64,000 bases of DNA from NCBI GenBank assembly GCA_010015675.1, contig ML977035.1, forward strand, positions 35,935 through 99,934, in the 5' to 3' direction. This document shows, piece by piece, positions 31,187-42,849 of this stretch (positions are counted from its first letter, which is position 1; each line of letters begins with the position of its first letter). The DNA is from Byssothecium circinans (Eukaryota; Ascomycota; Dothideomycetes; Pleosporales; Massarinaceae). The notes under the pieces were generated by a model, which made no database searches, was not told where the DNA came from, and worked only from the letters and a program-made list of their open reading frames with translations. Made by a program: the position numbers and the translations under genes.

Positions 31187-32841
31187 CTAAGGAAGGCACT
31201 GAGAGTACCAGTCACCCTGCTTTTTGCAAGTGCCCGAGACGCAGGTAGTAGGACCAGTCCAGCCATTACCTCCACACTGGCCGTAGAGCGGAGCACCAGC
31301 GGGCGCAGTCGTGGGCTGAGTTCCTGCAGAAGTAGACGTGCCGCTGCCAGGGGTACCAGATCCAGCCTCGAAGGTGGAGCCGATGGAACCGACCTTGATG
31401 TTGCTGTAGATGACCTGCGAGCTTGCGTTCTCGACCTCGATGACGGCGGGAACACCGGAAGTGATGGAGCAAGTACCGCGAGCAACACCGGGAGCAGCGG
31501 GGTCCTTATCAGTAGGGAACGTGGAGTCGAGCCAGAGCATGTTGACCGCATGGTCATCCCAGATAGAGAGAGCGAGGACCATACCGCGGCCGATAGCGCC
31601 GCCCATGGCGTTGAGGCCTCCGAGAGCAGCAAACTGGTTGTTATCGCCAAAGGCAGTCTTCTGCTCCTGGCAGTAGGCGTCGGAGATGCTGTTCGTCTCC
31701 TTGATGCCGCTGACCTTGGTGACGCTGTTGTCGATCACGACACCGTTCTGGACGTACTTGCGGCGGATCTCGGTGAGCGTGCCAGTGTCCGTGCCGTCGC
31801 TGGTGATGAACTGGGTGACGACGGTCATCTTCTTCTTGCTATCGACCTTTGCACCAGGGCCGTAAAATGCCTTGTCGCCCATGCGGTAGCTGTTGAAGTC
31901 ACATCCGTCCTTGTCGCAAATGCCGCCATAGCGGTTGTCGCCGTCACCGCCTGTTCAAGTCAGCCAAATTCGGCGATGGAATGGGATGTGGGTGCCTACA
32001 CTCTGTCCCGGAGCAGCGTGTCTGTCCGTCCTTGGAGCAGACGTGAGGAGTGTACGCCGTCGAGATGGAATTGGCCTCCCAGATGTCCATCTCATGGCAG
32101 CAAGCACCGTACTTTCCGGATCCGGCATTAGGGTCACTGTCGCTAGGTTCCCAGCCTTCACTGTTGGCCTACAGAGAAGTTAGCACAAGTAACCTAAGGA
32201 TGTTCTTTTGAAATGGAAAAGGTGCTTACCTCGCCGTTGATGAACTTAATGTCGTGCGGGCATTGAGTGTCACAGTATCCCGTGCCGTACTTAGCTCCCG
32301 CCTTGTTCGATGGGTACTTAGACAAGCCACCATCCGCATCCATCTCCACCAAGTACAGAGCACCATTCAAGCCACATGGCAACTGCGAAGCGTCGACGTC
32401 GAACGTAAACTCCTTGTTCAGCAGCTTGAACATGTAGTACTTGCTTTCTGATGCCATGAGGTAGAGCCTGGATCCAATGTTCTTGCTGTACTGCCCTTCA
32501 GTCACAAACTTGAGCGTGAGCGCTCCACCAGAAGCAGTGACGCCATAAGTGCCGGGATAGTCGGCGCCATCCAATGCACACTTGCTTGCGCAGGTAACGC
32601 CGTCGGGACAGTGAGTGGCATTCCACGCGTTGCCATCAAAGCAGTTGTCGTAGCCTGAAGTCGTGTGAAGCCATCTCCAATTTGCGTCGAGCGTGACAGA
32701 GGTAGAGACTGTGGTGCAACCGGAAGCCGTACAGGACTGGATGGGCAGTGCCGGGTGAGTTTCTGTGGTCAAAGTGCCAACCTGCTGGGCTGAAGCGCCA
32801 GCTGCGAGAAGAGAAGACAAAAGACTGATTTTGGAGAGCAT
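31187..32841 (-). CDS. GH7 cellobiohydrolase with C-terminal CBM1
   Basis: Three exons (32230-32841, 32000-32168, 31187-31950) give 514 residues. A signal peptide ([18 protein letters not shown]) is cut before [12 protein letters not shown], the usual mature start with an N-terminal Gln. The catalytic domain shows [32 protein letters not shown] and the nucleophile/acid motif EMDIWEAN (Glu nucleophile, Asp, Glu acid/base). It continues with [25 protein letters not shown] and [17 protein letters not shown] short Ser/Thr/Gly linker leads to a carbohydrate-binding module with the standard Cys pattern ([15 protein letters not shown], then SGTC and SQCLP). The enzyme releases cellobiose from reducing ends of cellulose in the medium. 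The upstream DNA has one GTGGGG (33197-33202), which matches the CreA/Cre1 consensus, so carbon repression is likely but only inferred. Confidence 0.96.
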
Positions 32842-32906
32842 GATGGGCAAAGACTGTAGGAGCTGAGGCCGTGACAAGAAGGTACTTGGGGACGTACCTC
32901 CAGCAC

Positions 32907-32914
32907 ATTATATA
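32907..32914 (-). promoter_or_regulatory. TATA box of the GH7 cellobiohydrolase
   Basis: TATATAAT on the minus strand, 66 bp before the ATG at 32841, in the position expected for a strongly inducible fungal gene. Confidence 0.6.
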
Positions 32915-34782
32915 CTCATCTCTGCTACACCATTCCGAGGCTCAAATCTCTTAATCCAAGGCATCTTTCTGAAGCTATTCGTCGACGCCCGATTCTTAGA
33001 TTGAACAATATACTCCCGGACCTGCTACGCCGTCTTGTTGCCACGATCTTGGAGTGTGTTTGGTACTGAAGCTGTGTGACTTTGACATTTCATGGACGTA
33101 CGCTCGCCCAGTGCAATCTATCCTGCCTAGTGTGTGGGTCTTGTTTCCATTCTCGAATGGATAAATGAAAAGGGGCCGGTGTCGGGACGGTGCCCCGTGG
33201 GGCTAGGGGATTTCCCAAAAACTAGTCGAAGCTCACATGGGGAAGATCTTGGGTGAGCCGATTCAGACTTCCAGAAACCTTCCAGGTTGAGTCTAGCGTA
33301 GACGGCTGTACCTGGCGGGATGTAAATATATTAATCTGCGGTTATCCGACTGGAGGAACATCTAGCACGCGCAGGAAATCATCACGCTCGTGACTCTGAG
33401 ACGAACCCATAGCAAAGGCTCGATATTGAACTGCTGGGGATCAGAGATCCAAATAGCTGATAATACACGGAAAGATAGGGGAACTAAGAGGCTCTTCCGC
33501 AGGTCAATATAAGAGCCCAGGGAGATAACCGGGTCCTGGGGCGAAGTGAAGGATGCGGGTCCATCGGGTTGTTCATCTGTACGATTGTAGAGTATCGAAT
33601 TGCCTTTGGTGAGCAAGCGGGAGCTCTTGAAAAGATCCATATGATGATGAAAGACGCCAAATCGGTGAGGCTGCTGTATGATCACGCTGGGCATCACTGG
33701 CTCCGCGCAGCCCGAGGTTCGCCTCCGCCATCTCCTACGTTCCACCCATATTGCCGTCAAGGTATTCGCTCAGTCTCGTAAGAAGGTAGCCGCCTTCTTG
33801 CTCCGCGAACCGCCTATGTGTAAGCTGAGGGTCTCGTGCAGAGATCTCTGAAAAGGAGCGAGATGAGGTTCGTACGTTGATGTGAAGCCCTCCTCTTGGA
33901 GACGAATGAGGCGTAGAAGCGTGAACAGGCGGTCGAGCCGTTGAGTATAACCGGATCGTCGCGTTTCTGCGATTTCTGAGGCCTGGAGCTGGGGTAAAGA
34001 GCAATATACAATAGATGAAAGCGTGGGGGACCAAGCCAAGCCCAAAACGGATGGACCGCGCACCGCCACTACGCCACAGACACCCGTCATTTTCTACTTC
34101 ATCTCATCGCTCTCCAGCTTCTAAGGTTCACTATCGCCTCCATAGTTCACTGAATCCGCATCGGGTCTTTCACTCCACAGGTCCAGCCCCCAACTTCGGC
34201 GCCTCGGCCCCAATTACTCCGCCAAAGCAACGCATCTCCGTCCCGAAAAGGGCCGGTCCAGCAAACATTTCCCAACACACGCAACCTATCACATCCCCTG
34301 TCACTCGGCAGGAGCAAGGTGATGATTCCTCTTTTCGCATGAAGGACGCGCCTGGGCCATGATCGGCTCAACCCCTCGGCGACCTCACCATGGCTACAGC
34401 AGAGAGCCTCAAGTTGCAAAAGAGCTGGTTCTTCAAAGTCGGGATGATTTAGGAGGACTACTCACAGAACCCTCCATTTTAAGGATAACGCCCGCACCGT
34501 TGATCGTTCGTATCCATCGTCGCGGTACGAACTGACCAAAGACGATGAACGTGTTCTAGTAGTGGTGGTGGCAGCGGGCAGCCACGCGACGCCAATAAGT
34601 CGTGCATGAGAGCTGAGGCGCGAATACGAGATCGATGTAATGGCGAACCTCGCCTTCCCGTCCGATGAAAGTGTTGCCTTTTTTCTAATGGCGCCTTCAA
34701 AAGGTGATCGCTCGCTCCACGCATTCGTCTGATGCTTGGTCACTTTACCTTTTTTCTCAGCGCATAAAACTACAAAGACGCA
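32915..34782. other. promoter space between GH7 and the wall-protein gene
   Basis: About 1.9 kb lie between two divergent genes. The first 500 bases are the cellobiohydrolase promoter, with a GCCCCGTGGGGC palindrome at 33192-33203. Frames at 33362-33760, 33770-34090 and 34015-34362 lack motifs and overlap on opposite strands; none is supported. Confidence 0.4.
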
Positions 34783-37131
34783 ATGGGGTTCAAAAGCTTC
34801 ACAGTATGCGCATTCGCAGCTACGGCTGCGATGATGGCGCGCGCCGCCCCGCAGAGTACGGTTCTCGATAGCATTTCGTAGTGGACAAATACTGATTTCT
34901 CTGCAGGAGTTGGGATAATGCCAGTCTTCAAAAACGAGACCATCCCAGCCACACCCACAATAACCGCTCCACCACCGAAACCCACAGACTCAAAATGTGT
35001 AGCGGAGTGTGTAGTACGCTATCCCGAGCTCCGAGCAGTATCATGGGTTCCCGCAGATCAAATCACCTACAACGAAGAAGTCACCATCGGGACAATCAGC
35101 ATCGTGACTATGGTGAACGGCAACTTGACCGAGACACAGACACGAACTGGGATTGGCAATGTCCCAACCGAGTACAATCTCTGGAGACCAACATTCACAG
35201 ATGAGGCAGGGACTGCGTTCATCTCCATGTCGTTTTCAAAGTCGGATGGGGGATACTCGTGGACGCGTATCACGTACCCGACGCCGTATATGGACTATCC
35301 GTCTGCCTACCATTGGGAAGGGGTTCTACCGACAAGCGACCCAAAAGTATCTACTGCAGTGTGTTCAACAGCGACCGAACTCGCGTACGGAGATCTCTCC
35401 CAGCATCCAGAATACTTCCAGCCGAAGACCGCAACACCTGACAAAACCGACCCTTTTGGTGCAAAGCACACACCGATCTGGGTTGCTGCGCAGGACATAC
35501 CAGACAAGTCGTGGTTTGATGCTGCATTTCCCTCGGAATCAGCCTTCGCGTCTTGTGAAAGCGTGCCGGGCAAACCCCCAGGGACAGAATACTACGCGCC
35601 AAAGTTCGTCTACGACACCACATCGCTCGTCTCAACCGTCACCACCCAACCAATCCATGTTGAAACCTCAACAGACGGATTCGAGAACACAAGCACGGTA
35701 TTTCCATCAAAATCAAAACCAGGTTTTACGCACAATATCCCACCCCCTCAGCCCACAGCTACCGGTTTCGAGAACACTTCAACCTCCCCTCCGCAGCTCC
35801 CCGAGAAGCCCACTGTGGCAATCAACCCACCCGTCGTGAGGCCTCCCGCCGTAACGAGCAACGTACCAATCGTGCAACCTCCCGCTGTAACAGGCAACGT
35901 CCCAATCGTGCGCCCGCCCGCCGACAACAACAACCCCCCACTCAACCCACAACAACCCGGCATCACCGCACCACCACTCCTCCCCGTCGCCCCAACCCCA
36001 ATCCTCATCTTCATCCCCACAACCATCAACAACCTCCCCACCGCCAGCCCCGCCTACATAATCCCCGACACCTTCTCCACGGCCTCAATCGGGCAAACCG
36101 TCGTTCTAAACAACCAGCCCACAGTCCTAACCGCGCCTCCTATCCTCTTCGCCGACGTTCCCACGACAATAAACGGCATCGCAACCTCAACCCCCGCGTA
36201 CATAATAAGCGGAACCAGCACGGCAACAATCGGCCAAACCATCACTCTATCCCCCCCAAGCAACCAAAATAACCCCCAACCCCAACCCGCACAACCCACA
36301 ACCACAGTCCTCGCCGCCCCCGCCGCCCTATACACCCTCCTCCCCACCACCATCCACGGCACCCCAACCACCCTCCCAATCTACATAATCAGCGGAACCT
36401 CAACCGCAACCCTCGGCCAAACCGTCCTCATCAACGGCATCGCCACCGTCCTCTCCGCTCCAGCGCCCTACCTCACCATCCTCAGCACCACAATCCAAGG
36501 CATCCCAACCGCCATCCCCGTCTACATAATAAGCGGCACCTCGACCGCCACGCCAGGCCAAACCATCACTCTAAACAACGGCCAGCCCACAGTCCTCCCC
36601 CCAGCCCCAGCAGCAGCGCAAGAAGTGCAACTCACAGCCCTCAGCACCACCCTCCAAGGAGGAACCCGCACAGTGCTCCCCGTGTACATAATCCGCGGGA
36701 CCTCGACCGCGCTTCCGGGCCAGACCATCACGCTCGCCAACGGCGTCGTCACCGTGCTCCCCACCGCCTCCGATGATGATGAAATTAAACTCACGTCCCT
36801 CACGACCACGCTCTTGGGGAAACAAACGGTTATCCCTGTGTATATTATCAGCGGCTCGCTGACCGCGACGGTGGGACAGACGGTTACGCTAGCAGGGGGG
36901 AGGACTACGGTGCTTTCTCCCCCCTCGCCTACGCCGACGGGATCGGGGACGGAGGTGGTGGTGGATACGAGGTTCGGCGGGCCGGCTAGTACGGCGTTTA
37001 GTGGGGCGAGGGAGACGGGGGGAGCGAAGGGGAAGAGTGCTGCGGTGCGGGGGAGGGGTGGGGTTGGGGGGTTGAGTGGTGTGTTGGGGGGTTTGGGGGT
37101 GGTAGTAATAGAACTAGTTCTGGGTTTGTAA
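34783..37131 (+). CDS. repeat-rich secreted wall protein, probably GPI-anchored
   Basis: Two exons (34783-34855, 34907-37131) give 765 residues. A signal peptide (MGFKSFTVCAFAATAAMMARA) precedes a unique N-terminal domain of about 230 residues with four Cys (ECVVRYPELRAVSW, WTRITYPTPYMDYPS, KHTPIWVAAQDIPD). Then come a Thr/Pro-rich spacer with VRPPAVTSNVP-type units and six copies of a unit of about 40-50 residues containing PVYIISGTSTAT and GQTITL. The end is a Gly/Ser stretch and a hydrophobic tail (GVLGGLGVVVIELVLGL), compatible with a GPI signal. The plan is that of fungal adhesins and stalked wall proteins. No enzyme motif is visible. The coding strand is very C-rich in the repeats and switches to G-rich in the last 250 bp. 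Confidence 0.8.
36018..36930 (+). repeat. six imperfect tandem repeats within the wall-protein gene
   Basis: Each unit reads TTI-x-G-x-PT, then PVYIISGTSTAT, GQT-hydrophobic-x-L and TVL-x-AP. The units start near 36018, 36168, 36348, 36486, 36645 and 36804. The fourth copy is closest to the consensus; the first is the most diverged (AYIIPDTFSTASIGQT). Recombination between units could change the repeat number. Confidence 0.85.
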
Positions 37132-37690
37132 TAGTATGGGATGAAATGGGATGGGATAAGAGTGTATTGCATTACGCTTAAAGATTTAGGTCAGAGGGGA
37201 TTTTTGGGACACGGATACATGGATGCATGCATGAATGCGAGGACGGAAAAAGGCGTTTTTTTTTTTTTGGGGGGGGGGATTTGGTTTTTAATGACGTGCT
37301 TAGGACTGAAGGAAGGGCAAGCAAGCGCTGGGGAAATGAAGGATGGGTATGGGTAATGTAATTGTGGTGATATGAGTGGGGATCACGGCTTTCGTTTCGT
37401 TTCGCGGGATAGATACCCCGTATCGTGTTTGGCAATGTAATGTATAGAACGACTCACCAGCATATTTCAATGTTATAAGGAGGAGATATGTGTGAAGGAG
37501 TGAGTACTGGCACGGCCTTCTCAAGTGCAATCAAGCCAAGTCGCTCATCATGTTGTATCATCGATCCCATATTCACGAATGGTATTTTTCCATCTTGCCC
37601 CATCCCATATCTGACAAACGATTCACGACACCATAACGCCCTGAAATGCATCCCCATCCCCATCCCCGCCCCTCCCATTTTGTCTCCCGT
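37132..37690. other. convergent 3' space with a T13-G10 tract
   Basis: The gap lies between the wall-protein gene (plus) and PNO1 (minus). It contains 13 T followed by 10 G at 37256-37278, and no gene. The tract is a likely site of length variation or sequencing error. Confidence 0.6.
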
Positions 37691-38606
37691 CTAGAACCGC
37701 TCCTTCATCCGCCCCGCCACCGTCCGCAGATTCCCATACACCTTCCCCGGCTGCGCGCCCAAGATGAGACTCACAATCGCCTCGCGCGCGATATGGATGT
37801 TCTTGAAGCCGCCCAGGATATGGATCTTCTGATCGGCGAGGACGACACGCGTGCGTGAGGCGTTTTCGATGGCGAATTTCGTCTTGCCGTCTTTACCCGC
37901 GATGCGGCCGATGGCGCGGCCGAGATGTTCGCCTTGGAGGGTCTTGACGTCCTTGATCTCGAAGGTTTCGATGTAGAGGTCGTCCTGGCAAGACATGTCA
38001 ACACCACCACTCAGACTCACAAAAGACCAGCCAGCTCCCGCTCCAAGATCTAAACGATGGATATGGATACAAAGATAGAAAAGAACGTACCAGTCGTAGT
38101 AATGCAATGGCATCGTCGATATCAAACCCCAAGCAGAAGGCGCGGACGAAATCCTCGCCCTTCTGCAGCGCGCCTGTATCGCTCGTGTGCGCGCCCGTCC
38201 GCAGCTCCACGCTCTGCTTCTTCGTGTTATACCGCACCTGCAGCTTGAGGTGCTCGACGAGCGGCGGGTAGATTTTCGGCCAGGCGTTCTTGAGCGGCGT
38301 GGTGCGGTGCGGGGGCACGGGGACTTTGCGCTGTTCGCGGCGGAAGGCGAGGGGGACGTCTTTTGAGGGGGCAAATTTGGGGCGGCCGGATTCGTCGACT
38401 ATGGGGGCGGAGGTTGGGGGTGTGGGTTCTGAGGCTGAGGCTGGGGTTGAGGGTGAGGCCGAGTCGGTCAGGGTGTGCATGTCGAGGAGGGGGGTGGTGG
38501 TGGGCTCGTCGGCGGGGAGGGGGATGGAGGCGGCTTCGGTCATGGTTTCGTCCATGGCGTCGGCGAGGGCGTCGGGGGCGCGCTGGAGCGCTGTGGGCGC
38601 CGGCAT
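37691..38606 (-). CDS. PNO1: PNO1/DIM2 KH-domain ribosome assembly factor
   Basis: Two exons (38091-38606, 37691-37984) give 269 residues. The N-terminal 85 residues are acidic and Pro/Thr-rich. They are followed by the conserved core: [42 protein letters not shown], the [20 protein letters not shown] segment with the KH loop, [17 protein letters not shown], and [17 protein letters not shown]. The end is [18 protein letters not shown], exactly as in the family. Pno1/Dim2 is a nucleolar and cytoplasmic partner of Nob1 and Dim1 in late 40S maturation (20S pre-rRNA cleavage and dimethylation). The intron falls just before [12 protein letters not shown]. It is divergent from MDM31 with a 421-bp shared upstream region. 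Confidence 0.97.
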
Positions 38607-39027
38607 AGCTGTGGTTGAGAGGTGTGGGAGGTGTAGGAGGTGAAGGCTGCGGGGTGGACGTGGGGTGGGTGTGTAGGCACCGCCAATTCTTCGCGAATAA
38701 AAAAAATTGCAATATTATCTTTCAAATTCCCCTTTCTTCTAGAATTCGCGGTAATAACAAAGCTATCGCCGGCGACTGTGCGTGGTGGAGTCGTCAAATG
38801 GCCTCCGCGGGGAAGTTTGAAAGTGTGTCCGTCAATAATTCTCCATGCTCAATAATTTTTAGCTCTTGCCGTTCTTGGCGTGGCCGGCCGCTCCTTCTTC
38901 TGCACTCCCAACGTCATCACGCCAAAGTCTTGCCTCTTGCTCTCCCACCACCCAAACCAACACCAAGCACGACAGTCTACGTTTGTATCAGACGACAGAC
39001 GCCGACCATGCGCCAGCCGCGCATATC
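38607..39027. promoter_or_regulatory. bidirectional promoter of PNO1 and MDM31
   Basis: 421 bp separate the two ATGs. No TATA box is clear. A CCGCCAATTCTTCGCG box (about 38682) contains CCAAT in the MDM31 direction. Confidence 0.45.
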
Positions 39028-41321
39028 ATGAAAAGAAATGTAGGGATCGCGGCCGGCGCGTTCCTTAGACGCGCACTCGCGGGAGACGTGCCGGTTGGGA
39101 CGCACGCGGGAGTTGGATACGGAAATGCTGTGTGGGCGGCGTCACAGGGCGGGATAGGGACGATACGGCGGTCAATCGCTTCGGATGCACGCTCGAAATT
39201 ATATGCACCGTTTCCCACGCTTCCAATGCATGGTGGACCTTGTTCCGCACTTCTCCAGCGACATCCGGTTCCGCGGAACACTGTGAAAGGACCCATCACG
39301 CTCGCCGTGGCTTCAGCCTGGGGTCGCAGTGCGCATACAAGGGCAAATGCATCGTTGCGGAAGAATGCCAAGGCAGACCGCCGCAACAAGAGCTCAGTGA
39401 CAGAGGACAAAAAGAGCTCAGCAACGGATGGCAACAAAACCCCCACGTCGGATGCAAAGAAGACAAAACCACCACCCACCCCGCAGGCCAACCTCTCGCC
39501 GCAGCCTCAAGCCCCGCCAGAGCCTTCAGAAACGCCCAAAGAAAGTCCAAAAACGGACGCGGAACCGTCAGCCGGCTCGGGCAAACACTTCCTCGACCAC
39601 CTCCCCAAATCACTTCCGCATCTATACCGCCCGAGCAAGGCAGAGCTGTTGGAGGCAGCCTCAGGCTTCTGGTCGCGCATCACAGTGCATTTCAAATGGC
39701 TCACCATCCGGAGCACGCGTCCGTTCAACGCTGACGAGATATACGCCATCGCGTCCTGGATACTGGCTGCACACTTCCTCTGGGTGGTGCTGGGAACAAC
39801 GACCTTCTTCATCGTCACGCTCTTCCTCGTCAACACCGTCTTCGCCCAGGAAACCGTGGCCCAGTGGATTGGCAACTACCTGACAAGATCATCTGGTCTC
39901 AAGGTCATCTTCGAATCGGCTGTCGTGCCAAAGTGGAGGGACAGCGTCATCTCCTTTAGAAACGTCTATGTCTCTCGAAGGCCGGGCCAAGAGAACGCAA
40001 AGGTCAGCAAGGGCTCGCAGACTTCTGCTGCCGCCGCCGCCGCCGCCATCGCCCAAAAAGAGAAGGAGCTTGCCAGCGGCGTCCCAGAAGAGGAAGACAC
40101 CAACTACACGCAGTTCGACATATCAATCGACACGGTCAACGTCACACTCTCCTTTTCGAAATGGTTCAACGGAAAAGGTCTGCTCAAGGATGTGGAGATC
40201 AAGGGCATCCGCGGAGTCGTGGATCGAACCTCGGTGCACACCATTGAAGGCGTAGACCCGCGATCCTACAAGCACGAGCACCATCCAGGCGACTTTGAAC
40301 TCGACTCGTTCAAAATGCAAGACCTCCTCGTCACCATCTACCAGCCCGACAAATTCCGCCCCTTCTCCATGAGTATCTACTCGTGCGACCTCCCCCAACT
40401 CCGCAAGCAGTGGCTCTTCTACGACTTCCTCTCCGCAAACATGATGTCGGGCTCCTTTGACAACTCGCTCTTCACCATCCACCCGCGCCAAACCCACAAC
40501 TACACGGGCGTACAGCTAAACGACGGCCGCGACCGAGAAGACGGCAGTCGCTGGAAGAAGCAGAGCCGGATCCGCATCGACGGCCTCAACATCGACCACC
40601 TCAACCGAGGCTACGACGGCCCCTTCTCCTGGATCTACGAAGGCGACGTCGACATTGTCGCCGACGTCATGCTCCCCAGCGACGACGACGACAGCCTCGC
40701 AAAGGTAATGTCGGACATGTACGATCGCGTCGAAGCCACCGTGACAAACACGCGCCATTACTCGGACCACGCCGCCCACGGCTTCGACCACCAGCCCACT
40801 TCCCAAACCGCGCAGCAAGAAGAAGCCGAAGCCAAAGCAGCCACGCAGCTCACAGAAGACGAGGAAAAGAATCGCTTCGTCATCATGGACGTCCGTGTCC
40901 ACCTCAACGATGTCCGCGCCGCTGTCCCGCTCTTCACAAACGACATCTCGTACGTGAACAACGCGCTCGTGCGGCCCATTGTCGCGTACATCAACGCGAA
41001 GAAGACGTTCATCCCCGTTAACTGCAGGGTTGTGAAGAGGGTGAGTGAGTTTGACGGTAGTTGGACGCTTTATGACAGTGGGTTGATGGAGGATATGTCG
41101 AGAGAGGTATGCTTTTTTCTCTCTTCTCTTTCCCTTTCCCCCCGCTCTATAGTGAGGAGGCCAGAGTGCTAACTAGAGAGGAATAGATGTACGACGCCTT
41201 CGCCCGCGACGTCTTGGACGACAATGTAGCGCGTAAGCGCCGCATCAAGAAGGTGGGGATCTGGACGCTGCAACTTGCGGCTCAGGCGCTGTTTTTGGGG
41301 TTGGCGGGGAATATTGCGTAA
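39028..41321 (+). CDS. MDM31: Mdm31/Mdm32-family mitochondrial inner-membrane protein
   Basis: Two exons (39028-41106, 41187-41321) give 737 residues. The start at 39028 (MKRNVGIAAGAFLRRALAG) is the first ATG of the frame; the open frame extends upstream but only from a TTG. The Arg-rich, acid-free N-terminus fits a mitochondrial presequence. The family core follows: HFKWLTIRSTRPFNADEI, a double-length hydrophobic region (ASWILAAHFLWVVLGTTTFF), and GNYLTRSSGLKVIFESAVVP. It continues with ISFRNVYVSRRPGQE, ISIDTVNVTLSFSKWFNGKG, VDPRSYKHEHHPGDFELDSF and LPQLRKQWLFYDFLSAN. The C-terminal helix (WTLQLAAQALFLGLAGN) is split off by the intron. Mdm31/32 act in mitochondrial shape, nucleoid stability and cardiolipin metabolism. 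Choosing between the two paralogues is less sure than the family. Confidence 0.93.
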
Positions 41322-41763
41322 CCCTCCTCCCCTCCTCGTGGACCACTCTTATACCCTTTGTGCGTTGTCTGCACTGCTGTGTTTGTATGATAGGTGGAGT
41401 TGGGAAGATGGATATTGTACTGTACATAGGCGTGTGCGCGAGATACCCTGATCTGGGTCTGGTTCTGGGTCTGGTTTTGGCGTTTTGGTCTGGTTTGGCT
41501 CGGCCTTTGGCGCCTATGTATGATAAAGGCTGGAGGCTGCGGTGTGGGTGTTTAGGGCGTCTGTATCGGAATAGGAATAGGAATAGGACGGGATGGTGTT
41601 GGGGATGGGGCTGGGGTTGGGGATGGTTTTTACATCACATGACAGCCAGCTGCTTTTTTCCGCCATGTCATGCATGTGGGATAGATAAGAAACGGTGGGA
41701 TTGGGATGGGGAGCTGAAGACAAGCTATGGAGAGGGGAACAAATAACTAGTGGGTAAGTAAGC

Positions 41764-41832
41764 AAGTAAAGAAAAGTAAGAGTAAAAGTAAAAGTAAAAG
41801 TAAAAATAAAGGTAAAAATAAAAATAAAAGTA
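41764..41832. repeat. degenerate (GTAAAA)n hexamer array
   Basis: About eleven hexamers of the type AGTAAA/GTAAAA/ATAAAA follow one another, with G/A variation at one position. Confidence 0.7.
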
Positions 41833-42237
41833 ATCCATCTAGATATTAGATGTCTATACGATGATATGATGAGATAACATATTAAGTTACAGCAGAATTA
41901 CAAATCACAATAAAACCCTGCGCTTTTCTTAAGTTAAACTCTGCGGCGAATTAAGGAAGGAACGACGATGTAGGTAGCTTAGGGTGGGTTAGGTTAAGGT
42001 AGTGTAGACGCTGCGCTGTATACATTCTCCCCAACACTAGCAGTCTCCTTTACTACAAGGTCAAGCTGGGAAGGCTGGAAAATGGTATGGTGTGTGGTAT
42101 GGTATGTAAGAGTGTTAGTTAATTTAATAAAATAATGTAGTCTGTCGTTTTATAATATATCCTTATCCTTATTATTTTACTTTTAAAGCGGTAGATAGGA
42201 AGGTAGGTAGGTAAGGTAGTCGAACTGATACTGTCCT

Positions 42238-42392
42238 GACACAGTATCAATGTCAATGTTAGTGTCAATGTCAATGTCAGTCTCAAAGATTGACACTGAC
42301 ACTGACACTGATACAGGCACTAAGACTAACATTGAGACTGGCACTGGCATTGATACTAATACTGAGAATGAGACTGATATTGACACTGACAC
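42238..42392. repeat. hexamer array that inverts its orientation midway
   Basis: The left part (42238-42285) is made of TGTCAA/TGTCAG units; the right part (42288-42392) of GACACT/GACTGG/GATACT units, which are the same hexamer read on the other strand. Single strands of the two arms could pair into an imperfect hairpin around CTCAAAGATT. Confidence 0.65.
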
Positions 42393-42849
42393 CTGCTACC
42401 CTTTCCATTCAAGGGAATCCCTCACGACGTCCCCCCTTCCCTAGGATATACTGTGGCGAGTCTTAAGTCTTCGGTCAACTCAGACGGTGAGAAGCACCGA
42501 GGGTGCAATGCCCTCACTGTCCTTTTCCCATCCTTCATCTTTGGTCTCGATCCACCTCCACCTTCGACTTGTAATCTGTGTATAGTACAGTACAGTACAT
42601 GTATGTGCGCTTCCACCTCGAACGAACAGCAGACTCGCACACCCACGGTACTCAACCCAAGTGACAATCTCTCCATTCCATTCCATTCCCAATCCGCGAA
42701 GAGAAGAGAAGAGAAGAGTCAAACCCCATCGACTCGATTCATTCACAGTCACACCTCCATATGCGCCGTATCCGTATCGCCATGTGTCGTGTCGCCACGA
42801 TACCATTCTCGCAACCCCCATCATCGTCATCGTCATCATCCTCCCCTCC

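Larger units (their letters stand above)
41322..42849. other. convergent 3' space full of simple sequence
   Basis: The gap lies between MDM31 (plus) and DPH4 (minus). It has G-rich iterations on the plus strand (GGAATAGGAATAGGAATAGG near 41567, GGGATGGGGCTGGGGTTGGG near 41604), two hexamer arrays (listed separately) and AT-rich DNA around 41830-42180. No gene is supported. Confidence 0.5.

Noticed and set aside
31106..32131. 341-codon plus-strand frame
   Set aside because: Antisense of the GH7 cellobiohydrolase; a long shadow caused by codon bias.
34015..34362. 115-codon frame with ATG
   Set aside because: Low-complexity Ser/Pro/His sequence, no promoter or motif, overlapped by equally long frames on the other strand.
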